A stretch of 64,000 bases of DNA. It comes from Paulownia fortunei (taxonomy: Eukaryota; Streptophyta; Magnoliopsida; Lamiales; Paulowniaceae). Shown here piece by piece: positions 1 to 13,675 of this stretch. Position 1 is the first letter of the stretch; every line of letters begins with the position of its first letter. The notes beneath the pieces were generated by a model. It was given only the letters and a program-made list of their open reading frames with translations, had not been told where the DNA came from and ran no database searches. Location of the stretch: assembly GCA_019321725.1 (NCBI GenBank), contig JAGSPU010001528.1, positions 83,462 through 147,461 on the forward strand, read 5' to 3'. A program made the position numbers and the translations under genes.

Positions 1-519
1 TTGGATTGGACACTTAATAATAATAGTCTTAATGATATTAGGAAGAAGAGAAAGTCTAACCTCTTATCCTATAATGTATATAGATAGTTTAGTGGAGGGG
101 AGCAGTCGGTAGCTGGCCGCTGCATAGACATATAGGATAGATAGATAGATAGTAGTTAGTTAGAGGGGATCATAGGAATAATAGATATAGGATTAGGGTG
201 GGACTTTGGATGCCAACAAAAATCATGGGATTAATAACTATATTGCTCCACGTATTCTTACTAGGTTCAATAATACTCCTGTACTCCATACGTGTAATGT
301 GGGCAGTGGACTACAAATTTAATGAATTTATTACTACTGTCGGACTGAATAATAAGTAGTAGTAATTGTAGTAGTAAGTTTTAATTTTTCAATTATACGA
401 AAATAAGAAAAAGGCCAAAGTGGTAATTTGCTTTGATGCTGTGGTTCAAACTTCAATCAATCCTTCAGAAAATAATAAACAAATTTAATTGTCACACATA
501 TGCGTAGAAACACGTGAAC

Positions 520-553
<34 letters not shown>

Positions 554-1130
554 GAAAATGAAAAAAGCAAAAAAAAAAAAAAAAAAAAAATTGTAGAGAG
601 GAGGAGGGTCTGGCTCGTGGGTCATGGCTGGCGATTCTGTATTTTTCCTTTGTGTAGCAATTAGCAATTAGCAATTAGCAATTAGCAATTAAGAGAGAAA
701 TAGTGTGGTGGAAAGATAATAGAAGTTGAAACTCTCAGCACCACTGTAAAACCATCAACCTCTGTTTCACACAGTACATACCATACCAACTCCCTCTCTT
801 CCTCTTTTTCTTCTTAATTTCCCCAATTCTATTATTTTTCCATAGATTCTCAATCAAGGTTTAATCGCCGGTTCTTTCAGATCCTCTCTTTTCCAATAAT
901 GAATTAACTGAAAATTGGATTTATGCATTCCTGCTTCTTAATTCGAATTATATTTATTCTCCTCGCCATGTTGATTTGTTAGATAATTAATTCAGAGAAT
1001 ATGCTGTCCGTGAGAGGGTATTGAACAATTGCATTTCCTCCATTTCGCCCAACACATGTATATCTCTGATTGAAATAATACTTGTTTTGGCAAAATTGAT
1101 GCTGATTGATCCATCGGCGGCGACTTGCCC
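1..1130. other. Upstream region of the AIPP2-like gene, simple repeats
   Basis: No protein-coding exon seen. The stretch holds a TA dinucleotide run near 522-550, an A-run near 571-590 and a perfect heptamer array at 657-691. From about 720 to 1130 it becomes pyrimidine-rich, as plant 5' leaders often are, and leads to the first coding ATG at 1131, so it probably contains the promoter and 5' untranslated region of the downstream gene. No transcription start could be fixed. Confidence 0.5.
657..691. repeat. Heptamer minisatellite (GCAATTA)5
   Basis: Five perfect head-to-tail copies of GCAATTA, about 440 bases upstream of the start codon at 1131. Such an array is likely to vary in length between individuals. 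Confidence 0.9.
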
Positions 1131-4100
1131 ATGAATAAGCGCAGGGAGCGAACCCTCCTACACCTCTATGATGCCACTCGCACTCTATCATACCCCCAGG
1201 CATGCACTCTATTAGGGTTCTCTTACTTCCTCCTTTTTTCTTTCCGTTTTATTGTCTTCCATGTTTTTTCATTGACTGCTTTTATATTAAACATTGATTT
1301 GTAATTGAATTCATTGTTACAATTTCTTTGTAATGTGTGATCAACTTGCAGGCTTGTATTTTCTTCTTCGTCATTTGCTCTTCTTCTCTTTGTACTATTG
1401 TGGACTAAACACTTGGTTAATTTGCTGCCAACTCTCGATATTCCTATGAGCATAACATTCCTCCACTTTTTTCTCCCATTTTCATCCTCAATAGGTCAAT
1501 TAAAGCATCTATCTGTTCACATAAAATGCAAACATATAGCAGTTTTTGTCACCTATGTTGAGATATCATTGTACAATTAACAAATGTCTACTGGCTGTTT
1601 TTGGGTTTGTATGCATCATATTAACGGCCCTTAGCCGATGTATGTGCATGACTCATGTTAGATACCTGGCACAAGGTTTTTGAAGGTTCTTTTATGTGAT
1701 TGTCCTTTTATGTACTTCCCAGGTTACCCCCGTCCTGAGAGGAAGCTGCAGGATGCAAGGGCCAGCTGATGAAGCAAACTGTGACTTGCTGACCCATATG
1801 GTGAGATAAATATCCGGGTAATCACTGCTGTTGTCTCGTATTCTTTCATCTCTTTCTCCCTCTCCAACCCTGCGCATTTGCATTTGTACCTTTTGAAGTC
1901 AATAGAAGAAGTTTTTCTGTTCTTACTATGATAGTCAAAAAGAAGGGAATAAGGCATGAGTTGTCTCGATATCTACTGTTTTTGTTTAGTCAGCTGGGAA
2001 TTGGGGGAAAATTATATAGGAAATAGCAGTCTTTATTTCAGCTCCAATTCTGACTAAATCAATGGAGCTTGGTTTGGTTTCTGACTGTGCAATAAAGCAT
2101 AGGAAAAAGCAAATGGTGTTCTTTTTTTTTTTTTTTTTTTCTCGTCACCTGCTGATCTTGCTATCTCTGTTGCCTCTCTGGTCTGAATTCACTAAAGAAG
2201 AAGATGAAGTGGCTACTGAATTTTGGTGTTTTGGCATTTCTGCTGTATAGGAAAATGCTGAAATCAAACAGTTTCCTACCCGCTAACATTATTGTTTTAA
2301 TCTCATGATGTTTTATCTTGGAGTTTCATTAGCATTTTTGTTATTGTATTTGCATTACGCATTAGAATATTCATTTGGGCGGAATAAAGGGAATTTTGGA
2401 GAAACTGGATTTTTTCTAGGTTTTTAGATTTCAAGGTTTAAGTGAATCTTATCATGTCAGACTTCCTGTGTTGAAAGATGTTTCATCAGTGCTTTCCATG
2501 ATTGTGCTTAGATCTGACTGACAAGATCACCACTCTGTGAAGAATGTGAAGAAGGCCTAGAGATTGCAGAATTTTAGGACAATCATATTAACTTGGCGGT
2601 GTCTGCATGGATCTGGTTTTGTGCCATCTCTCTATGACTTAGAGGAGATCATACAGTTGATGAGCTTTATGAGTAATCTGCTCACTTCTCTGCTCTTTTG
2701 CGAGAACATAGGGTGCTTGTTTTCCAGAGATCTCATTTTTTTTGGTATTAATGTGCCTCTCTGACTCTGAGCACAACTATATGAATTATTTTGACGAGGT
2801 CTTATGAAACAATAGCACATATTTGATAGCAGAATTTTGTAGAGAAACTGAACTGGAGACAATTGCTTTTTCTGTAGCTCTGTGTGCATTGATTGTCTTC
2901 CCATTCCCTGTCATAGGATTGTGATAAATACATCAGATACTTTATTCTGTTGTTTAGTAGATGTTGATGAAATGAGTGTATCTTGTTTATTGTTTTCAAG
3001 CTAAACTAAAAGGTAGAATGGTTATAACTGTTCATTGCCTTGTCTAATCCTGCCCTTCCCTTTTCCTCTGCCTCCTGCACTCAAACTATCCAGCTTGCTC
3101 TATTTACTTAATTTTTGCCATTGATGAAAGGGCTGTTCTACTGTCATTAGTCCCTAAGTTACTCCTCTTGATTGATGCATTATTCTCCTATTTATATTTT
3201 GTAATTGGTCAGGTTAACTCTCAAATTAATAAGGGCTTCAGTAATTGTTCTGATAGAAGTCAAAAGGTCGACTACAGTGGAAAGTCTGGGGCTTGTAACT
3301 TGTGTGCTGCTCCTTGCTCATCTTGCTTTCATGATATTAAGGTTTTAATGAAATCAACTGGCGAGTCTGCTGTTGAGACCTGTGTGGAAAATGTTGTAGT
3401 TGACCAGGGCAAACGATATGAAGTTGTGCAGCTCAGTGAAATGAGCACCGTGGCAGGCATGAACTCAACTTCTGATTCTGTCTCTGAAAATGCAGTAGGT
3501 AAGGCATCGCCAAGGATTTCTGATGCGTCTATCTCTGATGATAATGTAGTGCATTTTAAGTTTGAGGGTCGAAAAGTTCTTGAAGGGCATGATGATCACT
3601 TCTCATGTGTCAGTGGAACTGTTGAACATGCCAATAAAAAATCTGATATTGAGGATAGTACGATAAAGTATGGTGGAAAAAGCAAAATTAGTGGAGAAAT
3701 TTCTGAGAAGGTGCCTTCTAGTAGCTTGCCAACTGGATTAACTTCACAAAATTCAGGCTTGGTGGAAATTCCTCTTTCAAAAAGCACTGATGATGCTACT
3801 GAATTACAGTATACTTTTTCACATGGTTCCAATGGAAAATATATGTCGCACAACCCAGACTTGACGGATATAGAGGATGATAAGCCCTCTGATATCAAGG
3901 GCGAACTCTTGGATGGCTCAACTAAGCTCTTGAATTCAATACTGACTACAGAGTTAGCATCTGACGTTGCTTGTGATGACCATCCTGCACCGGATCTGAA
4001 TCCCATAGAAAAGAGCAATGATATGGAGGTTGAAATCCAACCCATTGATGAGACTGATGACTCCGACACAGTGGAGCACGATGTAAGAATGTGCCTCTTG

Positions 4101-7100
4101 TCTGGTTGAAGATTTATTAACTCCTAGATGATATAACTTGATTAGCTTGCAGATTATTATTTCCTTTGTGATACTCATTGTAACCATAATAACTAATTTA
4201 TCCTGTTATTGAAGATCTCTCAGTTAAATCTCATTATTTTCATAAGGTGAATTATGACTTCTATGTTTTTGATAGGTGACAGGCATCCTGTGGTTCATTC
4301 AGTAATACAGAGATCCTCCCTTGTATCGTTTGAATTTGGATGAAAATGGAATTAATTAACTTAAAAACCATATCCTAGACACAATTGATGATAAATTATT
4401 GTAAATATTTACATATATAAAAAAGTTGATTTTCAACAATTTCAAGATCCAAAGGTGTTTATAGGCAACAAACTTCGTCTTCTAGTCATCTCATGCATAA
4501 ATTAGTCTTCTCGGTCTGAACACTGATCGGAGTTTCTCCTCTGCTGGAAATAGGTGAAAGTTTGTGATATATGTGGAGATGCTGGGCGGGAGGAATTGCT
4601 TGCTATCTGTTGTCGGTGCAGTGATGGGGCAGAACACACGTAAGCCTTAAAAGTTCTCTAAAGTCTTTATCCATCTATATCTTCGCATGTTTCTGCATTT
4701 ACAACCTACATCCTGTTGCAGTTATTGCATGCGAGAGATGCTTGATAAAGTCCCTGAAGTTGACTGGATGTGTGAAGAGTGCAAGTCCGTGGAGCGGGTG
4801 AGAAATGGAAGGCCAGAAAAGATTGGAAGGGTGGATGAAAATGAAAAGAATAACTCCTCTGGTCAAGAAAGTAGTGAGTATGTAAATAGTTCTGATATTG
4901 AGGGACAAAGAACAAAAGGTTATATGAAAATTCCTGGTAAAAGGCTTAGAGATGATGCTGATGCCGAAGTTTCTTCTATAGTGAAGAAGCCGTCTCTTGA
5001 ATCAATAGTTGGGTCTCCAAAGACCTCCAATTCTAGCAAAACAGCTGCTCTTTCTTGTGAGAATTCTTTAAAGAACCTAGATAAGGGTAGACTGCAGTTC
5101 TTACACCACTCTTCTTTTGACACTGTCCCAGTTAATGATGCTCCAGAATCAGCAAGCACTGCTTCAAATCTACGAGTACAAAATTTTCGAGGTTATATTA
5201 TTATGTATTGTCTTACTAGTTTGTGACATTGACTGGAGTGAGTTTGATATCTTAAGTTAGTTTGTTCAAGGCAGTGGGTCACCCTGATAAGAGCAGTTTA
5301 GTTTCCATGTCCTATATTATCAACCATTTCTTCCTATTTTACAGGTACTTTCTCGAAGTCCAATTCATTTAGTTCTCTGAATTCAAAACCAAAGGTCAAG
5401 CTTGTAGATCAAGTTGTTCTTCAGAGGCAGATATCAACTAGGGAGCATCCCTCTTTTCGTCTTAAGGAGGGTGTTGCTAGATCGATAGGGAAATCTATGT
5501 CATTCAAATCTACAAACACCGGCCGTTCGGAAACAAAAATGAAGATGTTATCTCCTAGAGAGACTCACATCCAGGATATTAAAAATACAAAACAGCGGAG
5601 CTCAGTTCAACGTCTGAGCTCTTTCAAAACGGAACGTCTGTCAATTAATTCAATGATGGGAACATCTGGGAGTTCTACGCCAAGAATTGATAAAAAACCA
5701 GCATCTGGGGGCGAATCTTCTTCACTTACTACCATCACTAAACAGCATGAAGCGAAGCCTGTACAAACTGATGGTAAATCAGCAGCATTATCTAGATCAT
5801 CCAGTCTTGCAGCTCGTAGGAATGCAGATTTATCCAGTTCGTTAGGTAAAGTTGATTGATGTTGTCAGTTTGTTTTTGATATAGTCTGTCTTAAAACTGT
5901 TATTGATGTTGCTTCAAGGTCTTTCATTTTTGTGGGGCCAGGTGAATTTAAGAGACCGTCGTTGCATGGACATAGTACACTTGGGGTTTCGTCTACCAGT
6001 GGAGCTAATAATACTGAACACAAATGTAACCAGACTAGCCCAAAGGAGGACTCCTCATGTTCTGTTGTTGCTGAAAGACCACTTTTTAATGAAGGTCTGC
6101 CTGATGGATTGTCGCGGTCCAGGGATTTTGCAAATTCTGGTGAGCGAATGAGGGAATATTCTGGAAGTCGCTTTCGGCCATCCTCTGTAAAGTCTTCAAA
6201 AGATGAAGGTGATATCCTCAAAGCCGCAATTGAGGCTGCTGTGCTCAGAAAGCCGGGAGTATACCAAAAGCATAGAGCTCTGGGTCAATCTGACAACTCA
6301 TCCGTGTCAAGTGTGGGTTATGAGATAGCTTCTTGTCAAGATCATAAATCAAGTTCTGCTGGAAAGAAAAATGTCTCTTCTGTTGCAGAGCTGCCAGAGA
6401 GGCGTACAGTATCCCAGCACTTGAAGGATGACTTTCTTAAACAGGAAACTCTCAATAATGTGAATCTGCTTCCATTGGTTTCTGTAGAGGGTCTTTCTTC
6501 TGGAGGAGGAGAGGCTGTCCCAGTTGCCCCATTGGATGGAAAGTCTTCCTTAAGGGACGCAGTTATTAATGTTCCAGCAGCAATGCCTTTCTTTTTGAAA
6601 TCATTAGCCATCCCTGAGCATGAATATATATGGCAGTATGAATTTATGTTTCACTCTTTTATTTGAACTTTTACCTGCTTATTTTGGTAATATGCGAAGT
6701 TCTGTCATCCTGAAACTAGTGTGCTTACACTCGTGCTTTAAATGCAGAGGAAGTTTTGAGATTTGTCGAAGTGGTAAATCTTTTGAATCATGGGATGGAA
6801 TCCAAGCTCATTTGTCGAGGTGTGCATCACCTAAAGTTATTGAGGCTGTAAATAAGTTTAAAAGCAGAATTGTACTATATGAAGTGCCTCGCGTAAGCAC
6901 CTGGCCAATACAGTTTCAGGAACATGGTGTTAGAGAAGATAATATAGCCCTTTTCTTTTTTGCTAAAGATCTGGAGAGGTAGTTTTGTGAGTTTTTAACA
7001 TTACATTAGTAAATATAACTTCTATTTCTTTTTATTTTTATCTCCAATTTTCTTCTGTTTAAAAGTTGCCATGTTGTTAATGCCACAGCTATGACAAGAT

Positions 7101-10100
7101 TTACAAACTTTTGTTGGATAATATGATGAAGAATGACCTTGCTCTCAAAGGAAATTTTAATGGTGTTGAACTCCTGATATTTCCTTCCAATCAGCTTCCC
7201 GATAATTCCCAACGTAAGCTAAACAATTTTTTGTATCTTGTTATTAAGACCTGTTTTCCCCCTGTTTGAGAAGTTGTAAGATATATCTCAATTTCTACTT
7301 GTATCAAATACACCTCTTGATAGTGAGTGATTTGGTTTCTTAATGATTCTCATTATTCATTAGCCAAAAAGGACTCGCTTCTCATTCTGAGAATCTGCCT
7401 GTTTATAAAATGCCTTTAACGTGGTTATAAATCAATTTGTTGATACGTGAAAAAATTTGTAGGCGTCCACATCAGACGCCTACCACACACAGTCAAAGGC
7501 TTGCCCATTGTGGAAAACACTTAATATGGTATTAAAGAGAAAATAGTGCTATTTGCTAAATTTGGGTGCACGCTTATTGGCTACACTTCAATCAACAAAA
7601 GTGATGTCTTTATATTCTGATTTATATCTCAATGGATTTAATATTTTGTCACTGTCAAGCTTTTACTGTTGTTTTATGCTGCATGCAAGGTTACAATTCT
7701 TTTTTATCATTTACATGCAGGGTGGAATATGTTATTCTTCCTCTGGGGCGTGTTTAGAGGAAAGAAAGAAAGTTGCTTGCAACATATGCCTGAATCCTTA
7801 GAGCAATTTAATGCTCCTCAAGATATGCCCCCAGCTATAGTGTCCTTGCCTGAGAATAGATGCTCACTCAGACCTGTCGGTAATGATTTGCCTGGAAGTG
7901 AACATGCAGCCCCAGCGCCTGAAGTACTTTCTGCTGAAGAGTTATGCAATTTATGGTCATCAAGAACTGTAAATGGAGACTGTAGTACCAAAGTTTCTTC
8001 TTTGGATCAGCCGGATAGTGGACTGAATTCCAGTTCCTCAGTTCCAGTACAAAGTGATAGTGCAAAACAATGCCAAGGACTGAGCGCTACTTGTCTGGTA
8101 TTATTCATTATTTTCACATATCCATAAAGCTCTTCCTTTTTATTTGGGTTTATCCAATTGCTTGTTCGGTTTTATAGTTGAATTAAAGTGAGAATGATGT
8201 AGTGGCATTATCTTCACATGTCTATGTTGTTTATCATGGTTCCTACAGCAAGAAGAGTGGGGGAAATATTTGGTACTGCAAATGTGATTATAGTCTGTGC
8301 TTTCAATGCGAGCAGCGGTGTTCAGCAGTTGTACTAGGTTCAAAAATATTCCCGATCACTGTGGCAAAAACTTCATCAGTTATCTATGTTTCTATTGGCT
8401 TTGCATATTTGATTTCTGTTCTGATTTCCCCTGCTTCGTGGCTTTCTCTAGTGCCAAATGCTTTCAAAACTATACCTCATTAAGTAGTCTGCCAGAAGAT
8501 CATCTCCTTTATAATTTTGCTTCAGCCAATGATGAAATTTGTTCTTCTCCTGGTTGTTACTGTTTTAAGCTCTATCCATCTTTCTTGGTCTTTCGTTGCT
8601 TTACCCATTTGGTGCACTTAAAGAAAATTCTTGAACGAGAACACGTAGCTTTGGGATATTGAGAATTTGCAATTTCAGCGGCATAATCATGTGGCCCAGG
8701 TCTTTACGTCTCATTGTCTCCACTATGAAATTAATTGTGTAACAAGTTCAACATGTATAGTAATACTCGTGCCTATAGTTCTGACCTTCCTATATGAGAA
8801 TGGTTGAAATTGCTGATTGTATGTAAGTATATTTGGGCACAGTTCTGAGCAGCTTTATTGTTTCTCAGAAATAGAGTTTAAACTCTTCTAGTTCTTAATT
8901 TGCCAGCTACTTGGATATTTTTTTTTTTAAATTGTTTCCATAAATTCCAGGATGATGCATTTGGCCCATGACAACAGTGGGTTTTTGGCCATTGTTCTCC
9001 ACTGGATAATGCTGCTTTATGACATTTCCTTTCTTTGTACACATCCATTTTCACTGTAGAAATTTGACATCCAGTTTTATCATATGTATGTGTAGCGGGA
9101 CAATATTGAATGGATGTAGCAAACTCTGGATATATTGTACAAATTTGGACATCATGCTATTCATAGTACCTTATCTTAGTTTCTTTAAAATGGTATCTGT
9201 TGCATTCTCTGCCTGTGCATCTCGTCCTGGCTTGATGCATGCTTATTCGAAGTACTGCCATTTGGATTATAGTGCTGGCTTGATGCATGCTCATTCGAAG
9301 TCCTGCCATTTGGACTAGTGTGCTTTCTTTGTCTATTTTTTTTGCTCTTTTTGAAGTATTGGTTTTGTTTTCTCCAGCTTTACTTTATGAAGATTTTGTT
9401 CTGCTGGACATCCCATGGCATTATAATAATATTAATGATATATTACTGCCTGCAGGAAGGAGGCATCATTTCCAGCTTCAGACCCCCTCCCAGGCTGCAA
9501 GTTGTCCTGAGAGTTCTGGAAGGGAGCAAATGCTGATGCAATTGGATACTCCACTTGATAGACAACAATTCACACATCATTTCAGTAATTCTGCAGCTGT
9601 TTCTCATGATATGGAAGGCATAGGTGATAGAACTATATTGGATAGGAGGACCTGTAATCAAGATCTAGTGAAGTCCAAAATGGATGCTGAAGATCTACCG
9701 ATTAATGGAGAAACTCCTTTGAAGAAAGACCGAGAGACCAAATATACAAACATGGAGCACAACAGATGGCTTTTGAACGCCAAGGATTGTCTGCGTCCTG
9801 ACTCATGTGTGGTGCCTCGAACTCTTTATCCAGGCACTAGCCCAGTGCTTCCAGGGAATGATGATGATACATGTGCTGAACCAAGTGGAACACTTGAAAA
9901 AGTAAGTATAGGCAGATGAATTTCACTGATCTAGGTGACCTGTATACATGTGATGTAGAAATAGTTATTGTGTTGATGGTTTTGCTCCACAGATGAATCA
10001 TGTGGCTACTGGATCCTCTGTACTGGAGAATCGGCGTCGTGAAGTTCATTATGAGACTGGCATCCCTGAGTACAATGAAAATGCTGAAAGACACTTCTTT

Positions 10101-10485
10101 CCAATGGAAAGACAGCCTGTGACGAGCATACACCTGGTTGACAGATCCATGCCCTGGAAAATGCATCCAGTAGAACAAAACCGGCTTCATGATAGAGCAC
10201 CAAATCTTGAGCTTGCTTTAGGGGCCGAAATAAAACCATTGACTCAGGGCCGGTCATTCTCAGTAGGGAAAGTAGACAAAAAATCAAATGAAGAGCACAT
10301 TTTTCATGAGGCAGGGACCAATACAGAGGATGATTTATCAGCCTCTCTTTCCCTTTCGCTTGCCTTCCCCTTCCAATGAGAAGGAACAGAGCACAAAACC
10401 TGCTCCAAAAACTGAGCAGCAGCTTTCCGAGAGGGAAAATGTCAATACTCAAATGCTTATCTTTGGCGGTTTAAGAGACAATTAG
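1131..10485 (+). CDS. AIPP2: PHD-finger and SPOC-like chromatin protein, AIPP2/PAIPP2 family
   Basis: Twelve coding exons fit: 1131-1199, 1723-1800, 3213-4082, 4554-4639, 4722-5191, 5345-5845, 5942-6635, 6748-6978, 7089-7213, 7721-8097, 9456-9901 and 9993-10485, about 1479 residues. The start was chosen because exons 1-2 give the family's N-terminal block (TPVLRGSCRMQGP). A Cys-rich patch (CNLCAAPCSSC) lies near residue 80. The PHD finger (CDIC, CCRC, HTYC, CEEC) spans about 340-390, and a SPOC-like domain from EHEYIWQGSFEICRSGKSF to WNMLFFLWGVFRGKK about 910-1055. Long Ser-rich disordered stretches separate them. In Arabidopsis, AIPP2 joins the BAH protein AIPP3 and the phosphatase CPL2 to silence H3K27me3 genes; the same nuclear role is inferred. 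The first intron appears to be GC-AG. The join 8097/9456 is one base out of phase, and a one-base net shift near 10373 is needed to reach the conserved tail ending LIFGGLRDN. AIPP2 or its paralogue PAIPP2 cannot be told apart here. Confidence 0.85.
7459..7483. repeat. Perfect 9-bp hairpin in an intron
   Basis: GTAGGCGTC (7459-7467) and its exact reverse complement GACGCCTAC (7475-7483) flank a 7-base loop, inside the intron between the exons ending 7213 and starting 7721. It may be the end of a small transposon fragment or chance. Confidence 0.6.
9227..9320. repeat. 48-bp tandem duplication in an intron
   Basis: Two head-to-tail copies beginning CTGGCTTGATGCATGC, the first at 9227-9274 and the second from 9275, differ by a few substitutions. 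They lie in the long intron before the exon starting at 9456. Confidence 0.8.
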
Positions 10486-10790
10486 TGAGTGTTTGGAGCA
10501 AGTCATTGGTCCCATACTCGAAGTTGTATACTGGGATCATTTGTTGTGATCTCGTCAGGTTCTGCTAGAACCCAATGCGGATGTTTATAAACCCCACAGG
10601 ATTGATCTATAATTTTGCTAGGTCCCACCCTCGTCCTTGTTCACCTCTTTAGTTGCAATTAGTCAATTACACAGTCCTGAACGGCTGTTCGTAAATATGT
10701 AGAGTATAATAGCTGGGACGGTTTGTGCTTTGAATAAATTTCAATTAGCATTTCATATTTTGCCTTTTTGTCATTTTTTTGGCTTCTTCT

Positions 10791-10825
10791 GTGTGTGTGT
10801 GTGTGTGTGTGTTGGGGGGGGGGGG
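10791..10825. repeat. (GT)11 plus G12 run
   Basis: Eleven GT units, one T, then twelve consecutive G. Length in the assembly is likely unreliable. Confidence 0.9.
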
Positions 10826-11914
10826 TCGATATATTGTGCACATGATGGAGATGGTTCTCGTCTCTAATAAATCCAAAATTTCCATGAGGGAAACTGGCAG
10901 CACCAGGAAGAACTCTGGTACTCTTGAAACAATTCATTCGAGCACCTGTGAAGCCTGGATGTTGAACCAATTCAGGCTATCTATTCACCCCTTTTATGGT
11001 GGTCCTCATCTGTGAAACTCAGAAAACCAGGCAGACCTTGAATGAAAAAAATAAGCCAACTCAACTCTGCCATTGACAATGTCTCTTACTGGTTGAGAGG
11101 CGGCAAAAATTAGCCCCAGGTGCCAGTTGAGACTGATGCTGAAGAAGCTGCCTTGAAAGAACTGTTTTTGTTACATCTCAATAAGGTTGCAGCATGTTTT
11201 ATCTTTCAGTTTTACTATTTGGCTCGGTAATAGAATGTTGTATATACTATAAATCTTGTGGACTAGCTTTGAGAATTTTCATTATGATGACCTGCACCTA
11301 CCCCATAGAAAGTGATTAGTGGATCTGTCACACGAGGGGTTTGTTTTAATTCTACATTGTTATTTTCCTGATCGTATTGTTTAATAATCTTCCCAGCATG
11401 CTCTGATTTCTACTTCATATAGACAAATGACGTACTGAATATGTGTGTTGGTAACAAAGTTAAAATTTAATGTGGGTCAAATATAAAGTGGTGCTAGTTG
11501 ATTATACATTACACAATTTTGATTGGAGGCTAGGTTCAAAACCACCTGACATGAATACGGATGAATGGCTAGTTGAGACAGAATTGCTTGCTGTCAGGGA
11601 AGTGTTAAAACATTCTGATGGACCCCTAAATTCGGAAAAGAAAAAAGAAAAAAAAGGGAGGGCGTACAATTTTTAGGATATAAGTGTGAGGAAAGCCGAA
11701 AGCCAACCCTGTGGATGCATACATCGAAAGGGTTGGCTGCATACATCAATTACAATGGGAAGGTAGGAGGAATAGGATACTCGATAGATACTTGGACTTT
11801 GTGCGACACAGTGGCACAATGACACTAATCTCAATTCGTTTCAGATTTCTTCGCCAACCCATTATTATGAAACCTGTTCCCTCATCAAATGCCACCATCA
11901 GAAATTTAACCTCC

Positions 11915-11920
<6 letters not shown>

Positions 11921-11960
<40 letters not shown>
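11921..11960. repeat. AT dinucleotide microsatellite
   Basis: About twenty uninterrupted TA units. Confidence 0.9.
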
Positions 11961-11963
<3 letters not shown>

Positions 11964-13153
11964 ATTTTAACAAGTGTCTCTATTGCCTGTCTTTGCTCAG
12001 TGGTGATTCAATCATTATTGCCCTCCTCAAATTCTGTGTGTGAGACACATATATATGTTCCTTTGATATACAAAGTGATATTTTTTTATTAGGATTTGTT
12101 TTCCTAGCTAGCTCGTTAGTGGCTTCATTGAGATCTAGAGGTGTTTTATGACAACTTACCCAACTGAATATCCTTAATGTGCAACCCACCATGTTACTTG
12201 TGAAATCTTGTAGTGGATAGGGTGTTATACAGTTAGTCATAATTCCCTGATGGTAGCTTCATGTCTTAATTCTTTTTTCACTACTGAGTTTATAGAAGGA
12301 TGCCTCTGATTTTTTGTCAAAAAAATGTTTCTTATGATAACAGAATCTATTTTATGTTTGCACGATTATACGAAGACTTAAATTTCCGTGACAAGTTATC
12401 CATTCATCTGTGTTGGTAGGGCAAAGTAACCTAACCCATTTTTGAGTATCGAATGGATCAGAATTAGTAGTATTACATATAACTTGACCTGCTACGTAAT
12501 GCTGTTCTTTTCTCTTCTATATCATCAAGGGATTGTGCTACTGCTCCTTGAAACCTTCCCCATCTATCTATGCTTATCAAAATTTTGGAGCCACAACTGT
12601 TGTGCAGGAGTGAGCATTTTTGGTTTGAATTCAGTTGCTGGAGATATGAACAACAAAAATTATTGTCTAGCAAAAGAAAATGTGATGCTATTTTTTCCTG
12701 GCTGGATTATCCTACTGGGCTTGTCCCACTCTCTTTTTTCTGTTTTTCCTTTTTTTTTTTTCAGTTTTCCAACTTAAACCTTTTTCCACATTTCCTCAAC
12801 TATCACACTGCCCTTCTGAAAAACCTCAGAAAAACAGAAAATTGACTCAAGATAAAAGGAAAGAGTGAGACAGCTACGTGATTACAAGTTGTATTGGGAT
12901 TGCCCACGTAGAAATCTCAGCTTCTTTCAAATGATCAGGCTTGCTGCAATGTTAATCAGGCATCTTTTATGTTGCCTGTCCCTGATGAACACACATGACA
13001 CGGTAATATATCTGACCCTGAAATATAGTTTAGTAGTTTAATTATGCTAGTAAATATATCATATCTGATATAATAAGCAACAATATGTGGATTAAAGATA
13101 AAAACTTGTCTGAAATTGTAAAATTTGCCATGAATTGTATTTGTTTGTTTCTA

Positions 13154-13639
13154 TCACAAGTTGATTAGAACCTTAACACATTGTGGTTCCTTGAGCATCT
13201 CAAATGCCCTGTTAATATCTTCCAGTGGAAATTGATGCGTTAAGAGCCTATCTAAGTTTTGAATTTCCTGCAGAGAAGCAGACAGAAAACATAAAGTAGT
13301 TAAAAGATGATTTATGATGAATGATTTTTAACAAATTTATTGCAATAAAAGTTTAGTAGGTAGGAAGATGTGGTGTTGTGGTAGGAGTAGTACCTTGTTG
13401 ATGCATTTGTGAATTACAAGGGAAGGTCTGATTGGACTTTAACCCCACCAAAAACCGCATATTTGAAGGTTCTGCAACTCAATAATGTGACGAAGTCGAT
13501 CTCCACGCTTTTATCTGTTCCTGCTCCAAGCATCATCATTTTACCTATTCCCTGATGAGATGACACCAACATGTACTAGTTAATTATTTCTGGGATCTTT
13601 TATTTATGCACAGGACAGATACATACACATAATAGCATA

Positions 13640-13675
<36 letters not shown>

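Larger units (their letters stand above)
10486..13153. other. Convergent intergenic spacer
   Basis: Lies between the 3' ends of the AIPP2-like gene (+) and the ADH-like gene (-). It should contain both 3' untranslated regions. It holds a GT run at 10791-10812 followed by a run of twelve G at 10814-10825, and an AT microsatellite at 11921-11960. Short reading frames here (for example 11470-11676) have no recognisable family. Confidence 0.6.

Noticed and set aside
3596..4069. Long antisense open frame (157 codons)
   Set aside because: It lies entirely opposite a Ser-rich exon of the AIPP2-like gene, where antisense frames are commonly open, and it shows no family features.
10288..10485. Separate small gene ending LIFGGLRDN
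   Set aside because: Its second half is the expected C-terminal tail of the AIPP2-like protein in a shifted frame; the first half is the out-of-frame shadow of the last exon.
11470..11676. Intergenic 68-codon frame on the plus strand
   Set aside because: Lys-rich end, no homology recognised, no splice context or neighbouring exons.
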